Origin: Verrucomicrobiia bacterium
GTDB lineage: Bacteria > Verrucomicrobiota > Verrucomicrobiia > Opitutales > Opitutaceae
Assembly: GCA_011525695.1 (NCBI GenBank)
Contig: WYBX01000062.1
Span: forward strand, 1 to 51,799
DNA: 51,799 nucleotides
Reading direction: 5' to 3'
The position numbers were made by a program, and so were the translations under genes. Within the stretch, counting starts at the first letter, position 1; every line of letters starts with the position of its first letter. Below the pieces are notes generated by a model. The model saw nothing but the letters and a program-made list of their open reading frames with translations. It was not told where the DNA came from and made no database searches. Shown piece after piece: positions 32,520-41,960 of this stretch.

Positions 32520-32557
32520 ATGCGCCTGCGGGCTTGCAACCCGGCCGGCAGGCGCAT
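32520..32557. repeat. 10-bp perfect inverted repeat before the MBL hydrolase gene
   Basis: Arms 32520-32529 and 32548-32557 (atgcgcctgc and complement) with an inner cggg/cccg pairing. No T-run follows. It lies 79 bases before the MBL gene and after the winged-helix remnant; it could be a repeat unit or part of the leader. Confidence 0.45.
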
Positions 32558-32635
32558 GGAAAGGCGCATGCGTGCGATGTCCAGTTCTCACGGCCCGGTT
32601 TGGCAGCCGCGGCAGCCCACTCGTTAGGAGCCACC

Positions 32636-33433
32636 ATGCGTTTCTGCATCCTTGGCAGCGGCAGCACGGGCAACTCGGCCCTGATCGTCACCACGCAGGC
32701 GCGCGTCCTCGTCGACGCGGGTTTTTCCGCCCGCAAAACCGGCCAGTTGCTCGCGAGCGTGGGCGAGACCCTGGAGCGCATCGACGCGGTCTTCCTCACC
32801 CATGAGCACGGCGATCACTCGGGCGGAATCGAGGGCTTCAAGAAATTTCCCCACCTCCAGATCTTCGCCAACCAGGCCACCGCACGCGCTGTCCAGGCCG
32901 GCATCAATCACCGGCCCGCGTGGCGGATCTTTCAAACCGGCGCGCGCTTCATGTTTCGCGACCTCCAGGTGGAAAGCTTCGCCGTCCCGCACGATGCCCA
33001 GGAACCCGTTGGCTTCCGATTCACCACCGGGCACGAGGGGGATCTCTTCACGCCGCGCCGCTCGATCGCCTGGCTGACGGATCTCGGGCACGCCCCGCAA
33101 AACGTCCACGAGTGCATCCGCGAGTGCGACGTCGTGGTCGTCGAGGCCAATCATTGCCCGGAACTGCTCAAGAACGACACCCGGCGGCCATGGTCGCTGA
33201 AGCAGCGGATTTCGGGCCGGCATGGCCACCTCTCGAACACCGCCGCCCGCGATCTCCTGGCCGCGGTGGCAAGCCCTCGCTGGCGCCGCGTCTACCTCAC
33301 GCACCTCTCGCGCGAATGCAATTCCCGCACCGCCGTCGAAGCCACCATCGCGGAAATCCGCGGAACGCTGCGATCCTGCGAGTTTTCCGTCGTCGAACAG
33401 GGCCAGAGCACACCGTTCTTCGAACTCGGGTAG
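32636..33433 (+). CDS. MBL-fold metallo-hydrolase, YycJ/WalJ type
   Basis: A 265-residue cytoplasmic metallo-beta-lactamase-fold protein. The N-terminus MRFCILGSGSTGNSALI is the YycJ/WalJ signature, followed by the zinc motif THEHGDHSGG (HxHxDH), AVPHDAQEPVGFRF, WLTDLGH, EANHCPELL and the final YLTHLSRECN. These proteins are dinuclear-metal nucleases or phosphodiesterases proposed in DNA metabolism. The start is well supported by TTAGGAG seven bases upstream of ATG 32636. No WalRK genes are adjacent. Length is normal for the family. Confidence 0.92.
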   Translation: MRFCILGSGSTGNSALIVTTQARVLVDAGFSARKTGQLLASVGETLERIDAVFLTHEHGDHSGGIEGFKKFPHLQIFANQATARAVQAGINHRPAWRIFQTGARFMFRDLQVESFAVPHDAQEPVGFRFTTGHEGDLFTPRRSIAWLTDLGHAPQNVHECIRECDVVVVEANHCPELLKNDTRRPWSLKQRISGRHGHLSNTAARDLLAAVASPRWRRVYLTHLSRECNSRTAVEATIAEIRGTLRSCEFSVVEQGQSTPFFELG

Positions 33434-33729
33434 CACCCCGTCGGACCTGCAGTCGAGTGCCGGAACCACTCGAGCAGTTCTTCCAGCAACCGGACGCGCC
33501 TCGCCGACGGGCTGCTCGTTTCCGCGCTGCGCGCGGGTTGGTGGAGGATGGTCCGGGTGGGCGTGAGAGCGGGCCAATTCGCCCCCCGCCCCGGGCTGCG
33601 CGCTGATCCAGTGCCAAACCGGAGGCATCGGCCTCCTGCTCCTCGCCAAAATCGCGGATTTTATGCCAAAAATCGACCGGGACGGACGCTTGCGCGGCCC
33701 GCCCGTTTCCTGCACCAACGACGGTTCGC
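33434..33729. other. Intergenic region
   Basis: About 296 bases between two same-strand genes. Just after the MBL stop is a 'ccgtcggac' motif also found right after the stops of tex and pyk. No terminator with a T-run, promoter or gene could be picked with confidence. Confidence 0.45.
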
Positions 33730-35169
33730 ATGACTGAACTCGATTCCATCCGCCGCACGAAGATCATCTTCACCCTCGGGCCCGCCTCCGAGGGTGAAGG
33801 GATGCTCGAGAAGCTGCTCCGCGCGGGTGCCGATATCGTCCGGCTCAACATGGCCCACGCCTCGCATGAGTGGACCCGTATGGCGATCCGCCGGATCCGC
33901 GCGGTCAGCGGCCGCGTCGGCCGCGAGGTTGCGATCATGATGGACATCAAGGGGCCGGAAATTCGCACCGGCGATCTTTCCGTGCCGCTCGAGCTGAAAG
34001 CGGGTGAAATTTTCGACTTCACCGTCAAACCCGGCGGCTCCGAGAGCTCGGGCAGCGACCAGGAAATCCGGTCGGTGGACGTCAATTACAAGGACCTCGT
34101 CAACGACATCACGGTGGGTGACACCGTGCTGGTGGACAACGGGCTGCTGCGGCTCGAGGTGCTGGCGAAGGACGAGGCGCGGATTCGCTGCCGTGTCCTC
34201 ATACCCGGCGAGCTGAAATCACGGCGGCACATCAACCTTCCCGGCGTGAAGGTGAACCTGCCGGCTTTCACGGAAAAGGATCGCGGCGATGCCACCGTCG
34301 GCCTGGAGGAGGGAATCGATTTCATTGCCCTGTCGTTCGTCCGTGAGGCCGCCGATATCGAATTGCTGCGGCAGTTCCTCGCGGCGAGGAAATCGCGGGT
34401 CCGGGTGATCGCGAAGATCGAGGATCAGTCCGCGATCGACAACCTGAACGAGATTGTCGCCGCCTGTGATGGGCTGATGGTCGCCCGCGGCGATCTCGGT
34501 ATCGAATGTCCATTCGAGGAACTGCCCGTCATCCAGCGCCGGGCCGTGCGCACCTGCATTGCCCAGGGCCGGCCGGTGATCGTGGCCACCCACATGCTGG
34601 AATCCATGATCGCGCAGCCGGTGCCGACCCGCGCCGAAATCACCGACGTCGCCAATGCCGTCTACGAGCTGGCCGACTGCGTGATGCTGTCGGGCGAGAC
34701 GACGATTGGAAAATATCCGGTGGAGTGTGTCCGGATGCTGGATGCGATTTCCCGGCGGATTGAGCGCGAGGCGGATGATGAATGGCGGCCGCGGGCCGTG
34801 TTCACCGGGGAGCGGATGAAGGTGCTCAATTCCGCGGTGGTCCTGGCCAATGAATTGCCGCGGTCGAAACTGCTCACGTTCACGCGCCATGGGTTCATGG
34901 CCCAGGGGCTCGCGCTGCTGCGGCCCGCCCATTCGTCGATCCTGGCCGTCACTCCCTCCCCGCAGGTTTACCGCCAGCTGCGGCTGCTGCGTGCCGTCGA
35001 GCCGGTCCTCATGCCGCTCGCTTCCGAACCCAACGAGACGATTGAAAATGCGATTGCCCTGCTGCGGCGCCAGGGCCGGCTGGCGCCCGGCGACAAGCTG
35101 ATCATCGCCACCGACATCCTCGCCTCCGATCGGCTGGTCGACAGCGTCCAGCTCCGGACCGTGCGGTAG
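33730..35169 (+). CDS. pyk: Pyruvate kinase
   Basis: A 479-residue glycolytic enzyme that makes pyruvate and ATP from phosphoenolpyruvate and ADP. Conserved parts: RRTKIIFTLGPAS at 8-20, MDIKGPEIRTG with the phosphate-binding Arg, the catalytic-lysine motif VIAKIEDQSAIDN, MVARGDLGIE (metal and substrate site), THMLESMI and AVYELADCVMLSGETTIGKYP. The B domain (about 90-190) is present and the C-terminal domain is complete. VRLNMAHASHE replaces the common RLNFSHG, a mild variation. The MBL gene is about 300 bp upstream on the same strand; the ECF sigma gene converges 59 bp downstream. Confidence 0.96.
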   Translation: MTELDSIRRTKIIFTLGPASEGEGMLEKLLRAGADIVRLNMAHASHEWTRMAIRRIRAVSGRVGREVAIMMDIKGPEIRTGDLSVPLELKAGEIFDFTVKPGGSESSGSDQEIRSVDVNYKDLVNDITVGDTVLVDNGLLRLEVLAKDEARIRCRVLIPGELKSRRHINLPGVKVNLPAFTEKDRGDATVGLEEGIDFIALSFVREAADIELLRQFLAARKSRVRVIAKIEDQSAIDNLNEIVAACDGLMVARGDLGIECPFEELPVIQRRAVRTCIAQGRPVIVATHMLESMIAQPVPTRAEITDVANAVYELADCVMLSGETTIGKYPVECVRMLDAISRRIEREADDEWRPRAVFTGERMKVLNSAVVLANELPRSKLLTFTRHGFMAQGLALLRPAHSSILAVTPSPQVYRQLRLLRAVEPVLMPLASEPNETIENAIALLRRQGRLAPGDKLIIATDILASDRLVDSVQLRTVR

Positions 35170-35228
35170 CAGTCCGTCGGACCCGCAACCGGCCGTTCGG
35201 GGTCTCGCGGAAACTATCTTTCTACGCC

Positions 35229-35807
35229 TCAAAGCAACGGGCTCAACGCGGTGCGGAGCTTCTCGCGGGCACGAGCGATCCGCGTCTCGATGGCCTTCGG
35301 CGTGACACCGACGATTGCGGCAATTTCGGCCTGAGACAGGCCTTCGTATTCGAACAGGACGAGCGCTTCGCGCAGATCCACCGGCAGCGCGGCGATTGCC
35401 TCTCGCACCGCCGCGGCCCGCTCGGCCTGCTCAATGCCGGCGGCACCCGCGGCCGCCTCGCCCAAGGCCGGCACCTCCGCCGACAGTTCTCCGCTCGCGC
35501 TCCAAGCCGACAGTTCCACCGACGGCCGCCGCCGCCACCAGCGGAGCCGGTTACGCGCGAGATTCAGCGCGATCGTGAATACCCACGGACGAAATTCAGC
35601 GCCCGGGCGAAACTTCGCCCGCTGCTGCCAGACCCGCACAAAAGTCTCCTGCGCCAGCTCAGCCGCCTCCGTCGCATTGAGCACGACCCGTGCAATCACC
35701 GCTTTCACGGGCCGTTCCCACCGCTGCATCAACGCACCCAGCGCCGCCTCGTCGCCATCCTGCACGCGTCGCATCAGCGCGCCATCGTCGTCCTCGGCTT
35801 GCTTCAT
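35229..35807 (-). CDS. ECF-type RNA polymerase sigma factor
   Basis: A 192-residue sigma-70-family factor of the extracytoplasmic-function type. Region 2 is ATEAAELAQETFVRVWQQRA followed by FRPWVFTIALNLARNRLRWW; region 4 is LPVDLREALVLFEYEGLSQA plus EIAAIVGVTPKAIETRIARA. A linker of about 45 residues rich in Ala/Glu separates them. No anti-sigma factor gene is adjacent; the divergent neighbour at 36017 encodes a secreted protein and may be a target. ATG 35807 is used because 38 upstream residues are Pro/Trp-rich and not family-like. Confidence 0.93.
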   Translation of the reverse strand: MKQAEDDDGALMRRVQDGDEAALGALMQRWERPVKAVIARVVLNATEAAELAQETFVRVWQQRAKFRPGAEFRPWVFTIALNLARNRLRWWRRRPSVELSAWSASGELSAEVPALGEAAAGAAGIEQAERAAAVREAIAALPVDLREALVLFEYEGLSQAEIAAIVGVTPKAIETRIARAREKLRTALSPLL

Positions 35808-36016
35808 GGGTAACGCGAGAAGTTGAATGCGAGCGGACGGAAGCGGCCAAGGGAAAAGCCATGGACGGCCGGCTTCTGGGTCATTCGGCCCACTCCCGCC
35901 GGCCCATGGCGTTGGGTCCATTTGCCTGCCATTATCCCCGCATGGCTCATGGCGGCGACCCGCCGCCCCTCACCGGGCCCCCCGCCCAGTCCCACCTTAC
36001 CTCGACCGACGTCCAG

Positions 36017-36868
36017 ATGAACCAACTCCTTTCAACCAAGGCCTCCTATGTGGCCGCCTTCCTTCTCGGCTGCCTGATGGCGCTCATCGCTGCAACCCCG
36101 GTCCGCTCAGCCGAACCATTCCGGCTCGATCGCGTCGCCATCGTCCAGTTCACGGCAGCCGGTGAGGGCATGCTCCGCCGCCACGATGGTGTGCTGTTCC
36201 AGGATGGCCGCGTCGTCTGGCGCACCACGGCTCAGGAGGTTCCGCGCCCGGCCAACACCCCGGACTGGGCCATTGGCCAAAATCTCATTACGAATGCCGG
36301 CTGGCACCATTACCGCGCGCTCGCCAGTTCGGCCCTCGACAACTTTGAACTCATCGAAGGCGCGATCCGTTTCGAGATCGGCAACGAGTCGTATCATTTC
36401 ATCGCCGCGAATCCCTTCGGTTATCTCGCCACCGGACGGGTGGCCAATCTCTCGACGCGTACCCGGATCGCCGGAGACGGAGAAGTGATTGCCGGGTTCG
36501 TGATCGAAGATCAACCGCGCACCCTGCTGATCCGCGGTGTCGGACCGGGCCTCGCGTCATTCGGGGTCAGCGATCCGCATCCGGACCCTTATCTCAGCAT
36601 CAAGCGCGGCGGGCAGACGCTTCAGTTCAATGACAACTGGTCGGGCACGCCAGATGCCGAGGTTGTCCGGCAGGCCACGGCAAGAGTGGGCGCGTTTGCC
36701 TTGGATGAGGGCTCTGCAGATGCAGCAAGTGTGGTCGTACTACCGCCCGGCGTTTATACGGTGCATGTCCGCTCGGCCCAGCCGGACTCCGCCGGTGGCG
36801 AGGTGCTGGTGGAGCTCTACAGTGTGCCGGATGAAGTCTGGATAACGGAAACGGCCGCACAGGGCTGA
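36017..36868 (+). CDS. Secreted protein with a Verrucomicrobia-type beta domain
   Basis: A 283-residue exported protein. Residues 1-31 are a signal peptide (MNQLLSTKASYVAAFLLGCL onward, ending VRSA). The N-terminal half (35-145) is unassigned. The C-terminal half has NLSTRTRIAGDGEVIAGFVI, RTLLIRGVGPGLASFGV, FNDNWSG and a Val-rich end GVYTVHVRS. This repeat-type domain is very common in Verrucomicrobia surface or secreted proteins, from memory. No PEP-CTERM or other anchor is visible at the C-terminus. It is divergent from the ECF sigma gene with 209 bp between starts. Confidence 0.75.
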   Translation: MNQLLSTKASYVAAFLLGCLMALIAATPVRSAEPFRLDRVAIVQFTAAGEGMLRRHDGVLFQDGRVVWRTTAQEVPRPANTPDWAIGQNLITNAGWHHYRALASSALDNFELIEGAIRFEIGNESYHFIAANPFGYLATGRVANLSTRTRIAGDGEVIAGFVIEDQPRTLLIRGVGPGLASFGVSDPHPDPYLSIKRGGQTLQFNDNWSGTPDAEVVRQATARVGAFALDEGSADAASVVVLPPGVYTVHVRSAQPDSAGGEVLVELYSVPDEVWITETAAQG

Positions 36869-37095
36869 GCCGTAAGACCAGCACTCTCGGGCAACAGCGG
36901 CGTTCCCCGAGCCCTTGGCAGGGTGCCGGCACGGGACGGGGATCGCTTTACCACCTGGGGAACACGCCTCACGGAGCCATCCCATGGGGAAATGGGGAAA
37001 AGTCGGGGAGCTTCTTACGGCGTCGAAATGGAAAAGCCCCGCGACAGCCGACAAATTAGCAGTAAGGTCTGGCCGACGTCTCCGTCCATCCGGAT

Positions 37096-39534
37096 ATGAA
37101 AGCACACCACCCCGCCGAACACGACCGCGCCAATCCGACCGATCCCCACGCGAGCTGCCATGGCCATTCCGAAATGCCGAAGGACGAAAAGGAATGTTGC
37201 GGTGGGGGAACGCATTCCGCTCCCGGGCAGGGGCACCATTCCGACCCGGGCGAGGGCCATGGCTGCTGCCATCACGGCCACGGCCACCATGACGTGAAGC
37301 CGCCGGCGGGGGCCGCCTATTTCTGCCCGATGTGTCCGGGAGTGGAATCTGACAAGCCCGGCGACTGCCCCAAGTGCGGCATGGCACTCGAACGGAACCC
37401 GGCCGCCGGGCTGGCGGCCGGCAAGACGATTTACACCTGCCCGATGCATCCGGAAGTCGAGCAGGACCATCCGGGCGACTGCCCGATTTGCGGAATGGCC
37501 CTGGAACCGAAGCAGGTCGCTGCCGGACCCGAGGACAATGCCGAACTCCGCGACATGACGCGTCGGTTCTGGATCGGCGGAGCGCTCGCCCTGCCGGTGT
37601 TCCTGGTGGCGATGGCCGAAATGATCTTGGGCCATGATCTGCCCGCGATCCTGATCGGCCGGCCGGCGCAGTGGATACAACTGCTGCTGTCGGCGCCGGT
37701 CGTGCTCTGGGCCGGCTGGCCGTTGCTGGTCCGCGGCGTGAAATCGATCCGCAGCGGCCACCTCAATATGTTCACCCTGATTGCGCTGGGGGTGAGTGCG
37801 GCCTTCGGCTACAGCCTGGTCGCGGTGCTTGCGCCGGGCATATTCCCCGATGCCATGCGCACGCATGCGGGCGTGGTCGGCGTCTATTTCGAGGCCGCCG
37901 CTGTCATCACCGTCCTCGTGCTGCTCGGCCAGGTGCTGGAACTGCGGGCCCGGAGCCGGACTGGTGCCGCGTTGCAGGCGCTGCTGGGGCTGGCGCCGAA
38001 GACCGCGCGAATCGTGCGCGAGGACGGCAACGAGGAGGACATTCCGCTCGACCACGTCCAGGCCGGCGATCGGCTGCGGGTACGGCCGGGAGAGAAAATC
38101 CCGGTCGATGGCGTGGTCGAATCCGGCGCGAGCCAGGTCGACGAGTCGATGCTGACGGGCGAGCCGATGCCGGTGGAAAAATCGGCCGGAGCTCCGGTGA
38201 CCGGCGCCACTGTCAACGGAACGGGGTCGCTGATCATGCGGGCGGAACGTGTGGGCCAGGAGACATTGCTGGCCCAGATCGTGCAGCTGGTCGCCGAGGC
38301 CCAGCGGAGCCGGGCACCGATCCAGGCGCTGGCGGACAAGGTTGCGGGCTGGTTTGTGCCGACGGTAATCGCAATCGCGCTTGTGACCTCGCTGGCGTGG
38401 TATTTCTTCGGCCCCGAGCCGCGGCTCGCGCTGGCCCTCTCCAATGCCGTGGCCGTGCTCATCATCGCATGCCCTTGCGCGCTCGGCCTCGCCACGCCGA
38501 TGTCAATCATGGTCGGCGTTGGCCGCGGCGCCCAGGCGGGCGTCCTGATCAAGAATGCGGAGGCGCTCGAGAAGCTCGAGAAGGTGGATACACTGGTGAT
38601 CGACAAGACTGGCACGCTGACGGAGGGGAAGCCACAACTGGTATCAGTCGAACCGGCCGGCGATTTCTCCGCCAACGAGTTGGTGGGGCTGGCCGCCTCG
38701 CTCGAGCAGGCGAGCGAACATCCGCTCGCGGCCGCCATTGTCCGGGGTGCGCGGGCGCGCGGCCTGGCGCTCACGGCGCCGGACGATTTTCAATCCACGA
38801 CCGGTGGCGGCGTCAGCGGCCGCGTACAGGGCCGCAACGTAATGGTCGGCCAGCGCGGCTTTCTCACAGCCGCCGGAGTGGCCGTGCCCGAGGACGCCGC
38901 GGTGCTGCTGCAGACCGGCGGCCAGACCGCGGTGCTTACGGCGATCGATGGCCGGTTCGCCGGCGTGATCGGGATTGCCGATCCGATCAAGCCGACCACG
39001 GCGGCGGCCCTGAAGGAACTCCGCCAGCTCGGGCTCCGGATTGTGATGCTGACCGGCGACCATGAGCGGACGGCGCAGGCCGTTGCGAACTCGCTCGCCA
39101 TCGACGAGGTGGTCGCCGGCGTGAAACCGGCGGACAAGCACGACCGGGTGGCGGCGTTGCGGCATGGCGGCCGAGTCGTCGGGATGGCGGGCGACGGGAT
39201 CAACGACGCGCCGGCGCTGGCGGCGGCCGACGTTGGCATTGCGATGGGTACGGGCACGGACATCGCGATGCAGAGCTCCGGGATCACGCTGGTGAAAGGC
39301 GACCTGGCGGCGCTGGTCCGGGCGGTGCACCTGAGCCGCGCGGTGATGCGCAACATCCGGCAGAACCTCTTCTTCGCCTTCGCCTACAACTCGCTCGGGG
39401 TGCCGGTAGCCGCGGGCGTGCTGTTTCCCGTCTTCGGCTGGCTGCTCAGCCCGATGATTGCGAGCGCGGCCATGAGCCTGAGTTCCGTCAGCGTGATTTC
39501 GAACGCGCTCCGGCTGCGCAGGGTGCGGCTTTAA
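37096..39534 (+). CDS. P1B-type heavy-metal (copper-like) transporting ATPase
   Basis: An 812-residue metal exporter. Residues 1-70 are His/Cys/Gly-rich. Two zinc-ribbon-like heavy-metal-binding domains follow: [20 protein letters not shown] and [20 protein letters not shown], each ending CGMALE. The ATPase core has TGE near 352, the membrane metal motif CPC in [13 protein letters not shown] (about 457), DKTGT with the phosphorylated Asp503, the HP motif SEHPLAAA (about 544) and [11 protein letters not shown] (about 698). CPC with these N-terminal domains points to Cu(I) or a related soft metal. It precedes a His-containing lipoprotein gene and a CobW-type GTPase gene. No CsoR/CueR-type regulator is adjacent. 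Confidence 0.95.
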   Translation: MKAHHPAEHDRANPTDPHASCHGHSEMPKDEKECCGGGTHSAPGQGHHSDPGEGHGCCHHGHGHHDVKPPAGAAYFCPMCPGVESDKPGDCPKCGMALERNPAAGLAAGKTIYTCPMHPEVEQDHPGDCPICGMALEPKQVAAGPEDNAELRDMTRRFWIGGALALPVFLVAMAEMILGHDLPAILIGRPAQWIQLLLSAPVVLWAGWPLLVRGVKSIRSGHLNMFTLIALGVSAAFGYSLVAVLAPGIFPDAMRTHAGVVGVYFEAAAVITVLVLLGQVLELRARSRTGAALQALLGLAPKTARIVREDGNEEDIPLDHVQAGDRLRVRPGEKIPVDGVVESGASQVDESMLTGEPMPVEKSAGAPVTGATVNGTGSLIMRAERVGQETLLAQIVQLVAEAQRSRAPIQALADKVAGWFVPTVIAIALVTSLAWYFFGPEPRLALALSNAVAVLIIACPCALGLATPMSIMVGVGRGAQAGVLIKNAEALEKLEKVDTLVIDKTGTLTEGKPQLVSVEPAGDFSANELVGLAASLEQASEHPLAAAIVRGARARGLALTAPDDFQSTTGGGVSGRVQGRNVMVGQRGFLTAAGVAVPEDAAVLLQTGGQTAVLTAIDGRFAGVIGIADPIKPTTAAALKELRQLGLRIVMLTGDHERTAQAVANSLAIDEVVAGVKPADKHDRVAALRHGGRVVGMAGDGINDAPALAAADVGIAMGTGTDIAMQSSGITLVKGDLAALVRAVHLSRAVMRNIRQNLFFAFAYNSLGVPVAAGVLFPVFGWLLSPMIASAAMSLSSVSVISNALRLRRVRL

Positions 39535-39555
39535 ACTCCCGGGCGGTGGCCGTAG

Positions 39556-39589
39556 CCACTCATATACCATGATCATGTTATATGAGTGG
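39556..39589. repeat. 34-bp near-perfect palindrome
   Basis: Arms 39556-39566 and 39579-39589 (ccactcatata and complement) enclose a central palindrome catgatcatg (39568-39577); only the pair 39567/39578 fails. It is AT-rich in GC-rich DNA and lies 22 bases after the ATPase stop. It could be an operator, a cruciform-prone repeat or a transcript end (no T-run). Confidence 0.6.
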
Positions 39590-39948
39590 TTGTGGGGTCA
39601 GGGCCGGCAACTCCGGCGCAGCGGGCAGCCGAGCAAGACTCGGGCCGCGCCAGGAGCCCGCAGGGGTGCCCTGGCCTGCGCCCGCCGCTGCCCTCGAATG
39701 GCCCTCCGGGCGCAGTCCGTCGACTTGCGTGGGACCCTGAGTCTGTCGAACGGGCAAGAATGCGCCGCTCGGGAACGGGTTTTCGAATGGAGACGCGGGC
39801 GCAGACAAGACTGCGCCCCTACGGCTGCGTGGTTGAACGAATGTTCGAACGTCAAACGGGCGCAGCTAACTCTCCGAGTGCTCCACCGGCAGATTCACAG
39901 CCATGTTTGACTCGCCTGCGAGCGGTGATGATTTTCATCATCAACGTC
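39590..39948. other. Intergenic region with dispersed repeat units
   Basis: No gene is supported. It contains the motif ccctgagtctgtcgaacggg (near 39735), a widespread bacterial intergenic repeat type, and a perfect 8-bp hairpin (39797-39804 with 39811-39818, gggcgcag/ctgcgccc). Open frames across it are read-through of repeat DNA. Confidence 0.5.
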
Positions 39949-40413
39949 ATGAAGCCGTTCCTTTTTTCGCTGGCCCTGCTGGTCCTGATCGCTCCGGCGG
40001 GTTGCAAGCGAGTGGGAAACGCCGGAGACTCGCCCGGCTCCGGCGGCCATGTCCACACCGCGCCCCACGGCGGTACGCTGGTGGAAGTCGGCAACCACGC
40101 CTACAACCTCGAACTCGTGCGGGATGGCGTCGCCGGCCGGCTGACGGTGTACGTGCTGGACGGCCACGCCGAGAATTTTGTCCGGATCGCCGCACCTTCG
40201 ATCGTTCTGGTCGCCTTCGTTGGCGGGGAGCGGCGACCACTCTCGCTGAAGGCGGTGGCGAATCCCGCCACGGGCGAAACCATTGGCAACACGGCGCAGT
40301 TCGAGGCCGAGGCGGCCTGGCTCAAGTCCACCGCCGAATTCCCGGGACAGATCGAGTCGCTCGCCATCGGTGGCACGACCTTTCAAGGCATCGCCCTGTA
40401 CCTGAGAAAGTAG
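39949..40413 (+). CDS. His-containing predicted lipoprotein, metal island
   Basis: A 154-residue exported protein. [19 protein letters not shown] is a signal peptide with a lipobox-like PAGC (Cys19; Pro at -3 is unusual). The mature N-terminus has [20 protein letters not shown], with four His suited to metal binding, followed by a beta-rich domain ([27 protein letters not shown]). It is 7 bp upstream of the CobW-type GTPase gene and 414 bp after the P1B ATPase gene. A periplasmic metal chaperone or sensor role is inferred from this context. An in-frame ATG at 39928 would lengthen the signal by seven residues. Confidence 0.68.
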   Translation: MKPFLFSLALLVLIAPAGCKRVGNAGDSPGSGGHVHTAPHGGTLVEVGNHAYNLELVRDGVAGRLTVYVLDGHAENFVRIAAPSIVLVAFVGGERRPLSLKAVANPATGETIGNTAQFEAEAAWLKSTAEFPGQIESLAIGGTTFQGIALYLRK

Positions 40414-40420
40414 TTTTCCC

Positions 40421-41824
40421 ATGATTCCTGTCACCGTCCTCACCGGCTTCCTTGGCGCCGGCAAGACCACCCTTCTGAATCGAATCCTGACCGAACACCA
40501 TGGCCGGAAGCTCGCCGTGATTGAGAACGAGTTCGGCGAAGTCGGCGTCGATCACCAGCTCGTGATCCAGGGCGAGGAGGAATTGTTCGAGATGAACAAC
40601 GGCTGCATCTGCTGCAGCGTGCGCGGCGATCTCATCCGGATTCTCGGCCGGCTGCTCAAACGCAAGGACAAGCTCGATGGCATCCTGATCGAGACCACGG
40701 GGCTGGCCAACCCGGCCCCCGTTGCCCAGACGTTCTTCACCGATGACGAGATGAAGCAGAGTTTCCGGCTCGATGCGATCGTGACGGTGGTCGATGCCCG
40801 CCATGTCGCACAGCACCTCGATGCGGACGACGAATCGGTGAAGCAGATCGGGTTTGCCGACGTGATCCTGCTGAACAAGACCGATCTCGTCTCGACGGCG
40901 GACCTGGACCAGCTGGAGGCGCGAATCCGGCGGATCAATGCCGTCGCGCGGATCCATCGGACGCAAAATTGCGCACTGGACCTGGATCACGTGCTCGACG
41001 TCGGCGGGTTCAATCTCGGCCGCGCGACCGAACTGGATCCGAAGTTCCTGGAACCGGAATATCCCTTCGAGTGGGCCGGGGCGTACCGGCTGCCGGCCGG
41101 GACCCACGAACTCGTGATTGGGCATACCGGGGAGGATCATGACCACGACCATGAGCACGAGCATGACGGCGATGATGCCCACGAGCATCACCACCATCAT
41201 CATGGCAATCCCAACGAGCTCGACGTGGTAATCCTGCCGGTCAATTCGCTGGAGGAAACGGAGCTCACCGCCGCGCGGGACGCCGCCGTCCTGGTGTTTT
41301 CGGACTGGGAGTCGCGAACGAAGGCGGGGGATCCCGTCAAGCCGGGTGCCACGCTGCACCGGCTGCTGCTGGATGACGGCAATGGCACCTACCCGCTGCC
41401 GATCGCGCAGCCGGGACTCCACCTCGTATTTGAATCATGCGGACATGACCCGCTGCACATCCACGCAGCGGGGGGAATCGTGAAGCCGGAGTGGCAGCAG
41501 GATTTCCATGCCGCCCACGAGCACAGCGAGGCGGTCACCTCGGTCGGCATCACGGCCGCGGGAGAACTCGACGGGCGGCGGCTCAACGACTGGATCAGCG
41601 AACTGCTGCGGGTGAAGGGCGGCGACATCTACCGGATGAAGGGCGTGCTGGCCGTGAAGGGTTCGGCCAAGCGGCTCGTGTTCCAGGGCGTGCACATGCT
41701 TTTCGACGCGAAATTCGATCGCGAATGGGGCGGAGATGAGCCCCGCCAGAACACGCTCGTCTTCATCGGGCGCAACCTGGATCGCGCCGCGTTGACGGAA
41801 CGGTTCAAGGAATGCCTGGCGTGA
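40421..41824 (+). CDS. CobW/COG0523 metallochaperone GTPase with inserted domain
   Basis: A 467-residue cytoplasmic GTPase. Walker A is GFLGAGKTT (9-17), the family metal motif is GCICC (Cys62, Cys64, Cys65), base recognition is LLNKTDL near 150, and the CobW C-terminal domain is about 390-460 ([25 protein letters not shown]). Between them lies a His/Asp-rich stretch (about 239-263, including six consecutive His) and then about 100 extra residues with two more His clusters. Usual members have about 320-400 residues. COG0523 proteins deliver Zn, Co or Fe. It follows the lipoprotein gene by 7 bp, so they are co-transcribed. Confidence 0.9.
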   Translation: MIPVTVLTGFLGAGKTTLLNRILTEHHGRKLAVIENEFGEVGVDHQLVIQGEEELFEMNNGCICCSVRGDLIRILGRLLKRKDKLDGILIETTGLANPAPVAQTFFTDDEMKQSFRLDAIVTVVDARHVAQHLDADDESVKQIGFADVILLNKTDLVSTADLDQLEARIRRINAVARIHRTQNCALDLDHVLDVGGFNLGRATELDPKFLEPEYPFEWAGAYRLPAGTHELVIGHTGEDHDHDHEHEHDGDDAHEHHHHHHGNPNELDVVILPVNSLEETELTAARDAAVLVFSDWESRTKAGDPVKPGATLHRLLLDDGNGTYPLPIAQPGLHLVFESCGHDPLHIHAAGGIVKPEWQQDFHAAHEHSEAVTSVGITAAGELDGRRLNDWISELLRVKGGDIYRMKGVLAVKGSAKRLVFQGVHMLFDAKFDREWGGDEPRQNTLVFIGRNLDRAALTERFKECLA

Positions 41825-41960
41825 GCGGATCAATCCCGTTCAACCGCGAATAAATGCCAATCAGGTTTTCGGTTCATGGAGGGCCGTGCTCACACCTCCA
41901 TCCCGGCACCCGTCGCTTGACTCGAAGCCAGCGCGCGTTGGTATTATCGGCGGAGCCGGT

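Noticed and set aside
39569..39910. Open frame starting inside the 34-bp palindrome
   Set aside because: It runs through dispersed repeat DNA, has no family-like sequence, and a mirrored start on the other strand arises only from the palindrome.
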